A stretch of 64,000 bases of DNA, from the NCBI RefSeq assembly GCF_958979055.1, contig NC_084886.1, positions 41,590,654 to 41,654,653 of the forward strand. Reading direction: 5' to 3'. The position numbers and the translations under genes were made by a program. Source of the stretch: Alnus glutinosa (taxonomy: Eukaryota > Streptophyta > Magnoliopsida > Fagales > Betulaceae). This document shows, piece by piece, positions 1 to 12,690 of the stretch. The notes beneath the pieces are model-generated. The model saw nothing but the letters and a program-made list of their open reading frames with translations. It did no database searches and was not told the DNA's origin. Position 1 is the first letter of the stretch; each line of letters opens with the position of its first letter.

Positions 1-1
1 A

Positions 2-2956
2 GTGGGTAAGGAAGAAGGTGGTCTATTCTATCTTATGCAGCAACCGAAGGTTTCATCTCCTTCAGCTCTTTCAATTTCTAGTTGTAATAGCACAATAAAG
101 ACCCCTTCTCATGATGTTTGGCATTATAGTTTAGGTCACCCTTCTGTATCACGAATGCAGTCTTTACATCATAATTTCCCTGAAATTTCATGTATTAATA
201 AAGACATTTGTTCTGTTTGCCCTTTGGCTAAACAACATAGAATTCCTTTTCCTGTACACACATCTCATACTTGTATGCCTTTTGAAATTGTCCATTGTGA
301 CATTTGGGGGCCAATGGCTACTCCATCAATAAATGGCTCAGTTTTCTTTCTCTCCATTGTGGATGATTATACCCGGTTTACTTGGGTGCATCTCATGAAA
401 AGCAAGTCTCAAAATCGTTCTCTTATTAAATCTTTTTTTAACCTTGTACAAACACAATTCAATCTCAAAATTAAGTGTTTGCATTCTGATAATGGTTCTG
501 AATTCAAGATGCATGATTTTTTTTCTTCTAATGGAACCATTCACCAATTGTCTTTTGTTGAAACTCCACAGCAAAATGCTGTTGTGGAGAGAAAACACCA
601 ACATTTACTTAATGTTGCTAGAACATTAAAGTTTCAATCTCAGGTTCCTATTTCTTTTTGGGGAGAATGCATTTTGTCCGCTGCATATCTTATAAACCGT
701 ATTCCTACCCCCTTCTATCAAATAAGTCACCTCATGAATTACTTTTTTCCACTTCTCCATCTTATTCCCATCTCAGAATATTTGGTTGCCTTGCTTATAT
801 TTCTACTTTGTCTCGCAATAGAACTAAGTTTGATTCTCGAGCCATTCCCTGTGTATTCATTGATTACCCATTTGGCATCAAAGGTTACAAATTTTTCAAT
901 TTACATACAAAATCCATTGTCGTTTCTCAGAATGCTGTTTTTCATGAACACCTTTTTCCCTTTGCTTTAAATCTTATACATTCTTCATCTGATGGTTGTT
1001 TTACCACTCAGCCTTCACAGCATTCTACAATTTCTTTGCCTATACCTATACTTGACTTTCCGGTTTCTTTACCTATTTCTACCACACATTCGGTTCCTTC
1101 CTCACTTACACCTTCCGTATCTCATCCTTCTACACCACAACACTCTAATATACAACATTTTGCACCATAACATTCTGATATACAACATTCTACATCTCCT
1201 GTTTCTTCTTCATCACCTATTATGCCTTCATCTCTTCGTCGATCTACTCGAATTAAGACTCAACCTAGGTATCTACAGCAATATCATTGTCAACTGGCTT
1301 CTTCTTTCCCATCTCTACCTTCCTCCACAGCATCAAATTCAGGTATTCCTTACTCCTTATCTAGTTATCTTTCTTATGATAAACTTTCTCTTGCTTATAA
1401 ACACTTTTGTTTTTCTATTTCTGCTCAATCTGAACCTACATTTTATCATGAGGCTGTTAAGTTTAGTCACTGGCGTGATGCTATGTCTGCTGAGATTTCA
1501 GCTTTAGAGGCAAATCATACATGGGTTGTTTGTGATCTTCCACCCAATAAACACCCAATCGGTTGCAAGTGGGTTTACAAGATAAAACATAAGGCAGATG
1601 GTAGCATAGAGAGGTATAAAGCTCTGTTAGTAGCCAAAGGATATACCCAGTGTGAGGGTTTAGATTACCTTGATACCTTTTCTCCGGTAGCTAAAATGAC
1701 CACTGTTAGGTGTCTTTTAGCTCTTGCTGCTGCCAAGGACTGGGTTATTCATCAATTGGATGTTAATAATGCATTTCTGCATGGAGATTTGCATGAAGAA
1801 GTTTATATGAAGATGCCTCCGGGTTTTGGCACTAAGGGGGAGTCCAAAGTGTGTCGGCTCACTAAGTCTCTATATGGCTTGAAGCAAGCCTCGAGACAAT
1901 GGTTCTCCAAGTTTTCATCCACCCTTATTGATCTTGGATTTGTACAGTCCAAAGCTGATTATTCTCTTTTCACTCGACTTCAAGGTTCTTCATTTCTTGC
2001 TTTACTTGTTTATGTAGATGATGTTGCCATAGCAAGTAATGACTCTCATGCTGTTAGTTCTTTTATTTCACTGCTGAATGAGCGTTTTAAGCTCAAAGAC
2101 TTGGGTCCTTTGAGATTTTTTCTTGGCCTAGAGATTGCTAGATCATCTTGTGGAATTTCTGTATGTCAACGAAAGTATGCTTTGGAGATTTTGGCAGATT
2201 CCGGTTTGTTAGCTTCAAAACCTGTTCAATTTCCCATGGAGCAAAACTTAAAATTGTCTAGGGATGTTGGTGATTTACTCTCGGATCCTACATCTTACCG
2301 AAGACTGGTTGGTCGTTTACTTTATTTGACAATCACTCGACCCGACCTTGCATATTCTGTGCAAACTCTCAGTCAGTTTATGGATAAACCACGCCAACCT
2401 CATCTTGATGCTGCTCATAGGGTTCTGAGATACATCAAATCCTGCTCAACGTCTTTTCTTCCCTGCCAAATCAGAATTACACCTCAAAGCCTTTTGTGAT
2501 TCTGATTGGGCCGGTTGTGTGGATACAAGGAGATCAATCACTGGTTATTGTGTGTTCATTGGTGATTCACTTATTTCTTGGAAATCCAAGAAACAGCAGA
2601 CTGTATCCAGATCTTCTACAGAGGCTGAGTCCATGGCCTCGGTTTGTTGTGAAATTTTATGGCTTTTCTCTTTACTTCAGGATTTTCTTATTCCTCATCC
2701 ACAAGCAGCTTCTTTGTACTGTGATAGTCAAGCAGCCATTCACATAGCCGAGAATCCGGTCTATCATGAGCGAACTAAACACATAGAAATTGACTGCCAT
2801 CTCATTCGGGAAAAGATACAACTCAGCCTCATCAAACCTTTTCATGTGTCTTCTCAACACCAGCTTGCTAACCTTCTAACTAAACCCCTTGGTTGTAATG
2901 TTTTTACTACTTTGTTGTCCAAGATGTCTGTTCGTGATCTTTGCCATCCATCTTGA
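2..2956 (+). pseudogene. copia pol remnant (integrase, RT, RNase H)
   Basis: From 2 to about 715 the frame encodes a GAG-pre-integrase segment (HDVWHYSLGHPS) and the integrase core (HCDIWGPM, VDDYTRFTW, HSDNGSEF, ETPQQNAVVERKHQHLL). A frameshift in a C-run near 709-715 moves the frame to the one running 658-1170, with LRIFGCLAY and CVFIDYPFG. That frame ends at a TAA at 1168-1170 and resumes in the same frame at 1222. The RT region 1222-2499 holds the usual [27 protein letters not shown] and [13 protein letters not shown] motifs, so the YVDD catalytic box is intact. A second frameshift near 2455 leads into RNase H ([27 protein letters not shown]), ending at 2956. There are at least three disabling lesions, so this copy cannot make one polyprotein. 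Confidence 0.93.
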
Positions 2957-2963
2957 GGGGGAG

Positions 2964-3194
2964 TATTAGAGATAAAAAGAATAGTTTTTCTTTGTATATA
3001 GTTAGACGGTTGCTCTGTTATATTAGTTCTTTTTTTGTTGTATTAACTCAACTTTAATTAGCTTTAGTTAACTACAGTTATCAGTTAATATATATGTAAT
3101 CTTTCCTTTCTCTGTAATTAACTTTACTTCTCATAATAGAATCATCTTCTTCATTTGTGCTCTCTCTTCCTCTCTGAACTCTGAGTTTGACACA
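2964..3194 (+). repeat. probable 3' LTR of the copia element
   Basis: The LTR starts directly after the polypurine tract, with TATTAG in place of the usual TGTTAG. It runs through an AT-rich stretch to about TTGACACA. The right end is estimated because the other LTR is outside the window. About 230 bp is short but normal for copia. Confidence 0.6.
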
Positions 3195-6100
3195 TGCAAA
3201 AGAACTTGCAAAAGTTGGTTGGAGACGAAGAAGGAATAAAAGCCGTTCTATTGTTTTTTATTATTATTATTATTTATATATATATATAAGTAAAGCCGTT
3301 CTATTGTTACTCCTGGGCTTCGGCTTCGGCTTCATAACAGGTCCGGTCCGCGTATTTATAGGCCAATATACGTTGAATAATTTAATTTTGTTGGATTCTA
3401 ACATTTGGGCTTCTCATCAACTAAATAATTTGTTTAAACTCAATGTATTTATTTAACTCAAACTTATTCACAACCTACTTAATTAACTTATTTATTTAAT
3501 TATTGTGATTTTTTTTTAATCCTCACTAATCATTAGTTACTTTAATTATTGTTAAGATTTTATTATTTTAATTAATTGAATAAATCAACTCGAATGTTAA
3601 ACAATCTAATCTTGAGACTATATATATTTTATAAATAATGCTACATATCAGTGTCCATGAGCCTTTGATTGTTTTTTTTTTCAAAGGTTTATGCGTACCG
3701 ACACATCAGTCCAACGAAATAACGGTATAGTATGTATATACATTCATTACACACACATATCTATATTAAAATTCACAATCACAATAATTCAAGCTATAGC
3801 TATCACATTAAGAAGAGATTTTTTTAAAAAAAAATACAAAAGATATTATCATTACAAAGTTAAAATAATACTATAAAAATAAAATAAATATAAAAGCTTA
3901 TATGAGTCGAGTCGAGTCGAATTTATATGAGTTTGGCTCATTTCATAGACGAGCCTATTTTTTTTTTCAAGCTCGTTTCATTTAATAAAACAATCGAGTT
4001 CGAATCAAATTAATACAAATGGAGTCGTAGAAGTTTACGAAAAAATCAGTTCATTTGCAATTCCATCTATACATATCACAAAATCACAAGATTTTGTTTT
4101 GATATTGTTACTATTAGTGCTCACACCCAAACAAACGGGAGGAGATTTTTTTTTTCCTAAGCAAAGAGAAATCCTGTACACATAATCAACTCGGTGTTTG
4201 GACGTCAAATCTGATCTATACTTATTTATCAGTCGAGATGATCTCATAGGATGAGAGCAAAAATGTTTTGTATTGGCAATATTGCAATAAAATCATAAGT
4301 TGACTTTGCGCATTGTGTAACATGATTCCATGAACTTGATGAACAAAATAAATATCACATTTGATCACTACTAAATCTTATTGACATAATCTAATCAGAT
4401 AGTAACAAGAGAAAAAAAAAAAAAAAAAAAAAAATTACAACACCAATAGCTGGATAATCGAGTCTATATTGACTTAGATGAGTGTCAGTACTAAAACTGC
4501 ATCAATTTGAGCTTTGGCAATAACGTTTTTTTTGCTTTATTTCTAAATTAAATTGTGTATTTGCACAAAATATGAAGTCATGCGGCACAACAGTTATCAT
4601 ATCATATCAAATGCAAAGAAGTAATCTCTTTCTTTCTATCTTTTTATCCTTTGTTCTTCTACTTTGTCCAGTTTCAGTATTCAAACCAATCCAATTTATA
4701 TCAAAGGCGGATGATGGTTTGAAATTTCAAGCCAAACTGGTTTTAACAGCTACGGACACGAATACTACCCCACCCCAAGCTACCCATTTGAAGTGAGAAA
4801 AATATCCATTTGCCATTTTTCATATATTTATTCGCATTAAATTTGGTATATATTCCACAAATCAGAGACAATCTTCCAAGGTAAAAGGTTGTTTCAGACC
4901 TATTTAGGAGGGCCATCGGATTATAGGACTCAAAAAAAAAAAATTGTTTCCATAGTGAGTTATGTCTTTGAGAAAGAACATATAAATCTTAGGAGAAAGG
5001 TAAATATATAAGGTAGATCCCGATGACGCATCAGTCATCACAAACAATCAGCGATGATCCCCTCCTCCCCCATTAACTGCCACACTGGCCAGAGCCCTGC
5101 AAGCACCACCAAATCTAGAGATTAGATCATAACAAAATATGATTTTGATATTCTAGTCACTAATTAGAATCCAACTCCCACATGTCATAAGAGAGAATAT
5201 AATTGTAACACTAGATCACAAATGGTCGATTAACAAATTCTGGTAAAGGCAACCCCATGTGTATCTTGCCCAGTTGTATATATGTGTGTTTGTTTTCAAC
5301 GAGAGAGAGGAAGAGATTGAGAGAGAAGAAAGATAGCTTGCCTAGTTTTTTGGTCCAGGTAAATGGTTAAAAGCATCCTTAAGGGTTTAACCGACTAAGA
5401 TAATATCATTGAGATATTCAAATGAGTTAGTTGCCAGAGAACTGATTAAATTCTTTTCAATCGGCAACCCATGACCTCAACACCTTGTTCCAAAGACCAC
5501 TGGCCTAGAGAACTAATTCTAATTGATACAGCGATAAAGTTGAAATATGAGCACAACGCAACAATATGGCACAAATATTTGGCAAACAGTGTTCCATATT
5601 ACAATAGAACTTAGGAAGTGAGGAAGGGAATGGAAAAGGGCTTTCCATCTTCATTAATCAACTGGAAAATAGCCAAAAGCAACTTCAATTTTAATCAGCA
5701 AAAACATAGCAAAGAACCTAAATCTAAGGCTATACACAAACGCCCTTAGCCATTCTTGAGACACTGTGGACTACATAAATTTTGAATTGCTGTCGCACTT
5801 TGGGTGAGGTTCCAAATCTCAACCTCACTTGACACTCCGGCACTCCACGGTCAAGAGTTTAACAAGGCCCAAATTAATTCCCATTGTCAATCTCCAAATG
5901 CATTAGGAAGATATTATATGAGAGTTCCCTCCTGCTGGTGCTAAATACTAATGGTTACTCAAAGAAAGAACTAGAACCTGCAGTGGTTTGGGGACTTTAT
6001 GTGGGATATCCCCAATTTCTTACCTTTTTTTGTAAAGTTGACACTGTCAAGAACTTCAGGATAAAGCTATTTAAAGGTCACACATCCCCATTAGCTTCAA

Positions 6101-7190
6101 ATACAGGCCTCATATATCAAGTTTTTGTGGATGATAAAGTTTGAGCATATGCAATTATCCATAACCATCAAGTATATACTTGGTTCCAATTCCAAAACAC
6201 ACGAGGAACACCCCCCCCCCCCCCCCCCCCCCCCCCTTTTTCCAAATAGCTCACAAAAATTGGCATTTTGTTGGATAAAAAAGTGGAACTCTTAGAAGAG
6301 TTGCCACTAAAATTAGTTAATTAAATGTCCAACAATCAAATGCATGATTATATGTTGTAAAATCATATTGCCCAAAACAAATAGAGGAAGCTAAATGATT
6401 TTACATGTATATGACATAATACTAAATCACAATATTAATGAACTCTACCATCACAACTTGCCCTTGTACAACATTGCTTAGTCTAGACATGCATGTCATA
6501 AAAATTGTACCAAACATGAAAAAAGAATTGGATATGAATAACTATGTGATTAAACAAAGTCAAAGGTACAGCAGCACCACAAGGCCACTAGCCATTAAAG
6601 TTGGGGGAATTTAATTCAATTAGGAAGTTTTAGATTCCTCAGCCATAGAAGGAAACTGAGATTTCACTGCTTTCCTTTTTCTCTTTTTCTTGAAGGGAAA
6701 CAGTGGGGGGTGTTAGCAAACTGGAGAGAGTTTTGTCTATTAAATAGAAAGAGAAACCCTAATAACTTGAAGATTGTCATCGATTGAGGCACAAGAAAAT
6801 CAAAAGGCACCATAGAAAAAAGTAAAAAAAAAGGTTTTCATAAAGGTTAAAGGTGAATTTGGTATGAACTAAGAAATGAGAAGTAGCAATTAAAAGGATT
6901 TAAACACTAAAGTAACAAATGTGCTAACACTAAGAACTACCATGACTAGTCTTCAAGGGCCTCCATGTAATTTCAATAAATTGAAGTTAGATAGGAGAAG
7001 CTCATGGAAAACATTAATTCCAATTCTCAATCAAACAAAGTTGAGAAGAGAGAGATATTTTCCACTAGATTAACTCATAAATTTTGACATTTACTTGCTG
7101 ACACCAATATTATATGCAAGCATTGGGAATCAACTTAATTCAGAAGTTACTTGAATTTTGACTGCTTAATCTTTCACTGAAACATGTGAT
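3195..7190. other. gene-poor intergenic stretch
   Basis: AT-rich DNA with no convincing gene. It holds simple repeats, a 17-bp direct repeat (AAAGCCGTTCTATTGTT near 3239 and 3293), a GAGTC-rich patch near 3905-4010 resembling worn hAT-type sequence, an A-run at 4411-4434, a GA-rich patch near 5301-5330 and a long C-run. Short open frames at 4572-4796 and 5884-6144 have no recognisable domain. Confidence 0.5.
6211..6236 (+). repeat. 26-bp poly-C tract
   Basis: An uninterrupted run of 26 C followed by a T/C run. Its exact length may be a sequencing estimate. Confidence 0.85.
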
Positions 7191-7198
7191 GTGGGGAT

Positions 7199-8386
7199 AT
7201 GACTCTCAAGGTAGCTTTCCCAGCTCTATTTGATATAGCCTCTGTGAAGAATGCCTATGTTACAAATAATTTGGAGTTTTGGGGCGGTTCCAACCAGTGG
7301 AGCGTGAGCTTTGCTAGAGAGGCGTATGAGGTGGATGTTTTTGCTTCTTTCTTCCAAGTACTGCATTCAGTTAAAGTAAGAAGAGGTAGTGAAGACAAGC
7401 TTTGGTGGGTCCCTCTGCAAATGAAATGTTCACGTGATTTTCAATGTCGAGAAATTTCCCTTCATGGCCAGAGTGTTGAGGAGAATATTTGCCATTGGTA
7501 ACTATTAGCAAGAGAGGTAGAAGCTCATTTCTCTAGACTTTGACGGTTCACTGGTTTGGGTACGCAGGACAGCGAATCCAACAAAGCCAAATGTGCTTTC
7601 AAATCAAAGTGTAAATGAAGCAGGAAGGCTAGCTAGACGGCTACGATGTTGAGAGGAATTATTATCGCTTAGCGCTTGGAAGAGAAGGAAATGGTAGAGA
7701 GATTCGGCATGGTGCTCCCTGAACCTTTGTAATATCTAACAAGTCGAGTCTTATGTCGGTCATATAGAACACCGTTCAAGGTCAAGTCTTTCTTCTACTC
7801 CTTGGCTTGCTTTGAAGATTGTGTAGCGGACTCAAGCTCCTTCAAGGACGGCCTTTTTTACGTGGTCAGTGGCTCTTGGAAAGATCCTCAACTTAGACAA
7901 TCTCAGAAAGCACCACATTATTGTGATAAACAGATGTTGCATGTGTAAGAAGACTGAGGATTTCGTGTACCATCTTTTTCTCCACTACGATGTGGCTTCT
8001 ACTTTGTGGAATACTCTTTTCAATTGCTTTGGGATGTCTTGGGTTATGCCTCGACGGGTTTTCGATCTGCTTGCTTGTTGATGGTCTTCGGGTAGGCTGA
8101 GGAGTGGTACGGTGTGGAAAATGGCGCCTACTTGCCTCTTTTGGTGCTTATGGAGGGAAAGAAATAATCAAAACTTTGAGGATTTGGAGAAGACCTCGGA
8201 GGAGATTTTATCCTCTTTTTACCACACTTTATATATTTGGACTACGGCTTACGTGTCCTCTTTATCATTTAGCTCTAATGATTTTCTAGCTCGTTTCTCT
8301 AATTAGGCGTTTCCTTTTGTATACTCCCAGTGTACTAAGGAGCGCCTTACGCTTTTAATGAGATTGACTTATTACTTATCAAAAAA
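7199..8386 (+). pseudogene. 5'-truncated L1-like LINE fragment (zf-RVT region)
   Basis: Broken frames encode the C-terminal part of a plant L1 ORF2. 7199-7501 carries the linker before the zinc-binding domain (AFPALFDIA, VDVFASFFQVLHSV, EDKLWWVP). 7830-8081 carries the RT zinc-binding domain (ILNLDNLRKHHIIVINRCCM, then VYHLFLHYDVASTLWNTLF). 8104-8306 carries the terminal WRERNNQNFEDLEKT block. Frame changes and stops separate the pieces. The 3' end is a short A-run near 8379-8386, the usual LINE tail. Upstream parts (endonuclease, RT core) are absent. Confidence 0.85.
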
Positions 8387-8755
8387 AATCTTTCACCGAC
8401 ACTTGGCTGGTGTTTAAAGAAAACATGGATTATCTAATTTCATGTGGATCTACTTGCATATCTTGTGGAATATGGTTTTGGCCTACTTAATGTGGTGTAT
8501 TTGGAGAAAAAGAAATGGTCGTAGTTTTGAAGACTGTGAGATAACGGTGGTGGAATTAAAGGCATTTTTTTCTCAAGCCCCTATCATTGGACAGCTGCCA
8601 TTGATTGCTTTCATTTTTATAGTTTTCATGATTTTGTAAATATTTGTTCTTTTCCTGGTTAGGTGTTTATTTTGTATACTTCCTACGTACTTGAGTTGCG
8701 CCTTTATGCTTTTTAATGAATTTCTTTTACTTATATATATATATATATATTTTAA
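8387..8755 (+). pseudogene. second, shorter LINE 3'-end fragment
   Basis: The frame at 8442-8639 encodes LMWCIWRKRNGRSFEDCEIT, homologous to the end of the LINE fragment just upstream. It is followed by the same kind of 3' untranslated end (CTTTTTAATGAATTTC) and a TA-repeat at 8733-8751. It is a separate truncated copy in the same orientation, not a continuation, because the same C-terminal block occurs twice. Confidence 0.75.
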
Positions 8756-10160
8756 ATTCCTACCCAAGTTTTATTGAGCTGCAAGCAACAACATAATGTA
8801 GACCATACAAGAATGATGAAGTTCCTGATTCATTCCAACAGCTATAAATATGACATTGTTTGGAAGATACATGCAGATTTCCATATAAACCTATATGCCA
8901 AAAAAAAAATGAAGCGGTAGCTCCATAGGAGATCTAGGCTGAACTGAGTTTTTTTTTTTTTTTTTTGATAAATATCCAGGGAGAACCAAGTAAAAGCATA
9001 TATATAAACATACATTAGTACATACATGTAAGTTCCTAAGGTGGTAATGCATGAGCTCAAAAAACAGTAGTTCTGTGTTACGAATGCATAAAAGGTATTG
9101 CATGCAAATCTCACAGCTAAGCATCAGAGATTGAAGCAAATATTGACTTTTAAAAAAATTACAAAAGACCAATGTACAAGAGATGGCACTCTGATACACT
9201 GACAAATAATCATCATTTAACCGAAAGAAGAACCTGCAAGCATTTTGTACTCCAGAACATCATTGCTTTGACTTAAGCATATAATCACATCTTATATAGT
9301 CATCACCAGGTTCAAAATCATTGATAATATGCTCATCCAGGTCCCAGCATAAATTCTGAATTTATTCTATTTTAATTGAAAAATGGATAATCTCATAAAA
9401 GTCAACTTGCTCCAAGGACTTCAAACATTGTTACAAAAAAAAATTATCACTACCAAAATGCCAAATTATTGTCCCATTTCCTCGCAGAGATCGCCATCAA
9501 TACTGAGCAACCTCTTTTGACAATGCTTGTGCACTAATTTAACATTGATTCCCAAAAAAAAACAAAGCCTTATTGCAACCTATTTTGCATAGAAAATGCC
9601 ACATCCAAGATGCTATAGATATATCATGGCAAAAAAAAAAATGTTCCTTTAGTAACTGTGTATGGCTGTTTTGTGGGAGGTGGGAGCGTATTCTGCCATC
9701 AAAGTTCAACTTTACCTGCTTGCCTTCAACTATCCTTCTTTTTCTAAACGGTTCACTTATCTAATCGACTAGAACGTGGAGCAAACTCTAAGAATTAATT
9801 TCTGTCAGCTAACTCAAATGGAGATTTCTTTAGGATTATTATGGATCAAAAGAGGGCAACAAGAAGGAAATAGCAATCACAGTCAGCAACAGGAATTGCC
9901 CATTCTACTACATCAAAATAACAGATCAAGATCCATATAGAACATTTCAATTTCTCAAATGAAACAATCCCCAGTTTTCCTAGACCAACACAAACTACAC
10001 ACGCATTGGATTTTACTCATTTCCACAATCAATGCATATATAAGAAAGAAGAAAACCCCTCATTCATACACCACACAAACAAAACCGCATTCCATTGAAT
10101 CGCATTCAACTTCCACTTCAATTCCAACGAATCCAAAACCAAGCAGAAAGACAAACACAC
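8756..10160. other. intergenic region downstream of the L34e-like gene
   Basis: No gene recognised. The right part (about 9900-10160) is probably the 3' untranslated region of the minus-strand gene at 10161-10766. It holds several A/T runs (for example T18 at about 8949-8966) and no repeat with clear ends. Confidence 0.4.
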
Positions 10161-10766
10161 TCACTTCTTATGGCGCTTCCCACGCTTGGGCCCCCAGCCC
10201 TCGAGCTTCGCGACGGGGCACCCGCACCGCGAGCGGAAGAGCAGCACGGCGCGGCCGTTCGGCGGCGCCATCTTCCGGAGCTCCGATCGGAGGCACTCGT
10301 AGTCAGGGTTGGCCTCGCTCCCGCCCTTCCACGGCAAGCCGTCGATCTCCCTGGACTTCAAAGCGGACTTGACGCACTCCTCGGTCTGCACCTGCAGATC
10401 GAACTCCATGGCCTTCTTCAAGCCCTTGCAGCCCGGATTCCTACAGCGGCGCGAGCGAGCGCCGCAACAGAGGTCGGCGAAGGCGGCGGAGGCGGCGAAG
10501 AAGAGGATGAAGGACAGTAGGTAGGGGAGGGAGAGGTGGCGGAGGAGGAGAGGAGAGGAGTGGGAGAGGAGGAGAGAGAGGTAAGAGAGGTAGGAGGAGA
10601 CGAGGAAGGAGCCCGCGAATAGGACGAGCACAAGGATGAGGAGGTCGAGAGTGGCGGAGGGGCTGTGCTTGCAGAGGGTAGGGTTAGGGTTAGGGTTTGA
10701 GGAGGATTTGGGGGGTTTGGGGAATGAGGGCATGGCGGTGGTGGTGGAGAAGAGGAGGTGGCGCAT
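10161..10766 (-). CDS. At5g19025-like 'L34e superfamily' membrane protein
   Basis: Intronless frame of 201 aa. The N-terminus is Ser/Pro/Asn-rich and is followed by the CKHSPSATLDLL motif typical of this plant family. Two hydrophobic segments follow (about residues 40-60 and 80-96). The C-terminal half is conserved and Cys-rich: DLCCGARSRRCRNPGCKGLK, then KAMEFDLQVQTEECVKSA, LPWKGGSEANPDYECLR, LRKMAPPNGRAVLLFR and CGCPVAKLEGWGPKRGKRHK at the end. The whole-length pattern matches the plant protein known as At5g19025, named for weak similarity to ribosomal protein L34e. It is not a genuine ribosomal protein and its function is unknown to me. Translation may start at Met1 or at Met12 (MPSFPKPPKS); I kept the longer frame. 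GC content is much higher than in the flanks. Confidence 0.88.
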   Translation of the reverse strand: MRHLLFSTTTAMPSFPKPPKSSSNPNPNPTLCKHSPSATLDLLILVLVLFAGSFLVSSYLSYLSLLLSHSSPLLLRHLSLPYLLSFILFFAASAAFADLCCGARSRRCRNPGCKGLKKAMEFDLQVQTEECVKSALKSREIDGLPWKGGSEANPDYECLRSELRKMAPPNGRAVLLFRSRCGCPVAKLEGWGPKRGKRHKK

Positions 10767-12690
10767 GTTAGAGAGGAATGTGAAGGAGTGAGTGCGTGTT
10801 TGCGGTGATGGCAGAGGTGGAGGAGTGGGAGGAGAGGGAAGAGTGGGCAGATTGTAGGTCGATCCTGCACGCGCCTCGGATGCGAGTGGGGGAGCTTTTT
10901 GAAGGTTCTTTTCTTTGGGGCTTGCAGTTTAATTGCATCTCTCTCGCGCGCGCGCGTTGTTTTTCCCTTCCTTGTTATAGAGAAATAAATATAAGGTAGG
11001 ATGGGTGGTATTTTTCTATAATGATATTGTATTAAATTACAAAGAAATAATTTATGTTTGTTAAAATAAAATATAAAAAAAAAATAAAAACAAAAACGTT
11101 AACAAATAACTTAAAATATAAAACTGTTTTCACATTTATGTCACGTTAAAATATTTGTTCAAACCAATCAAAAAAAAAAAAAAAAAAACCTCTCAAAACA
11201 CGTTAACAAACATACCCAAAAATCTTGTTTAAAGTCTTCGAGATTGAGCTGAGTTGGGTGGAATATAATTTAGGGATTGATAATTAATTTTTCAGCAAAT
11301 CAAGAAAAATAATTATTCATATTTGTTTACTTTATGGAAATTTTTATCATGGAAGAGGGGTGTTGTCTTTTTAAATAAACTTAAAAATCAGTTTTAATGT
11401 TAATGGAGATATTTTAGAGTACAAGAGACCTTGAAAAATAAGTTCTAATTAATAGTATGAATGATGTCAAATTATTAAATTTGTTAAATGACGTGTTAAT
11501 AGATTTATCACGTGACATTATTTACAGAATTAAATATAACAATATTAAAAATCTTGACTATAAAATAAATCTTTTATATTTTACTTGAAATAATAATAAT
11601 AATAAAAATTTATTCTAATTCGGATATCCTGAAAAAATAAAAAGAGGACATTTTAATCAAATTTAAGAATTTTCTGGTTTTTATTTAACTTTTTCTTTTT
11701 TGGCTAATAGATAAGAAAAGCCACAACCCAAAAATTTAAAAATAACTCCCTGATTAAAAATAGGGAAATTACCACTTAATTAGGTTAATTGGTAAATGAA
11801 GAAGCCAATTTAATGAAGCCATTGACAACAAGGAGCGTGCAAGTCACGGGTCTTAAATGGATAAGCGAAGTTTTTGATTAACACAAGATTACGTAATGAT
11901 GTACAACATTGACCAAACAAAGAAAAAGAGAAAGTATATAAGATTATCAATAGGGTCAAAAACAAACCAAACCAAACCAACACATGCGGGTCATGGGTTT
12001 TTCAAGATTTTTACCATAGGATTATGTCGGCTATCTAATCCACAATTTCAAAAGTTGATACAGTTAATCATGAGATTTATTTGCTTGAATTCGGGAAAGT
12101 TCAGACAAGTAATTGTGAGAGATTATTTATAAGATTTATCTGACCGGATAAGTAATTGAACAGCCCAATTTTTATTTGATTACCAATAAAATATGACATT
12201 TTACCGATAAGAATTGAGTAAAGCGCAAGAACATGATGGAATATACTCAATTCTTATTGGTAAAATGTCATATTTTTAATAGGTAGCATTTCTCACGCCG
12301 TTCGATACGAAGAACAACATGAATTCACTTAACTTGATAATCTACAATTCATTTGAAATTACAGGAATCCTTATCTCAATTTAATGGATCCATATTGTCT
12401 ACAATTATTTGTTGTATTATTGACGAGTCAAGTAGGTGATTATGAGAGATCATTTGTGGAATTTATCTGACCAAATAAAAATTAGATTACCCATCTAATT
12501 ATCCCTTTAGGTGGGTCCCATAAGTAATATTTCACAATTACCTACCCGAATCATTTACACTTCGAACATATAATTGTAGACAATCATAATCTCAATTTAA
12601 TATACCGAGACCCAATTTAAAAGAAAAAGTTTATTCATTATATAATTATTCTATGCCGGTAGGACAGAAGGCTTGTGCATGCACAAAGAC
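10767..12690. other. AT-rich region upstream of the L34e-like gene
   Basis: The first 200 bp probably hold the 5' untranslated region and promoter of the minus-strand gene, including a (CG)n run near 10943-10955. The rest is AT-rich with no gene seen. One clear hairpin lies at 12188-12276. Confidence 0.4.
12188..12276. repeat. short perfect-type hairpin, 33-bp arms
   Basis: The left arm 12188-12220 (AAAATATGACATTTTACC...) and right arm 12244-12276 are inverted copies with one or two mismatches around a 23-base loop. It could be a tiny MITE relic or a transcribed foldback. There is no coding potential. Confidence 0.8.

Larger units (their letters stand above)
2..3194 (+). mobile_element. Ty1/copia retrotransposon, 3' part, decayed
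   Basis: The window opens inside a copia-type pol gene. Domain order is GAG-pre-integrase, integrase, reverse transcriptase, RNase H, then a polypurine tract (GAGGGGGAGTA, about 2955-2965) and a short 3' LTR. Integrase before RT defines the copia order. The 5' LTR, gag and protease lie left of the window. The copy is dead: pol is broken by frameshifts and an in-frame stop. No target duplication can be checked because the left end is missing. Confidence 0.93.

Noticed and set aside
4572-4796. 74-aa frame with a hydrophobic stretch (LFLSIFLSFVLLLCPVSV)
   Set aside because: It could be a secreted peptide, but there is no recognisable mature motif, no related frame nearby, and such frames occur by chance in AT-rich DNA.
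5884-6144. 86-aa open frame
   Set aside because: No domain or conserved motif recognised, and no transposon motif around it.
10677-10701. Telomere-like AGGGTTAGGGTTAGGG run
   Set aside because: It lies in the coding sequence of the L34e-like protein and encodes its SNPNPNPTL segment; only about three units.
10418-10870. Pro/Ser-rich 150-aa minus-strand frame
   Set aside because: Shadow of the L34e-like gene in another frame; composition follows from its Ser/Leu-rich codons.
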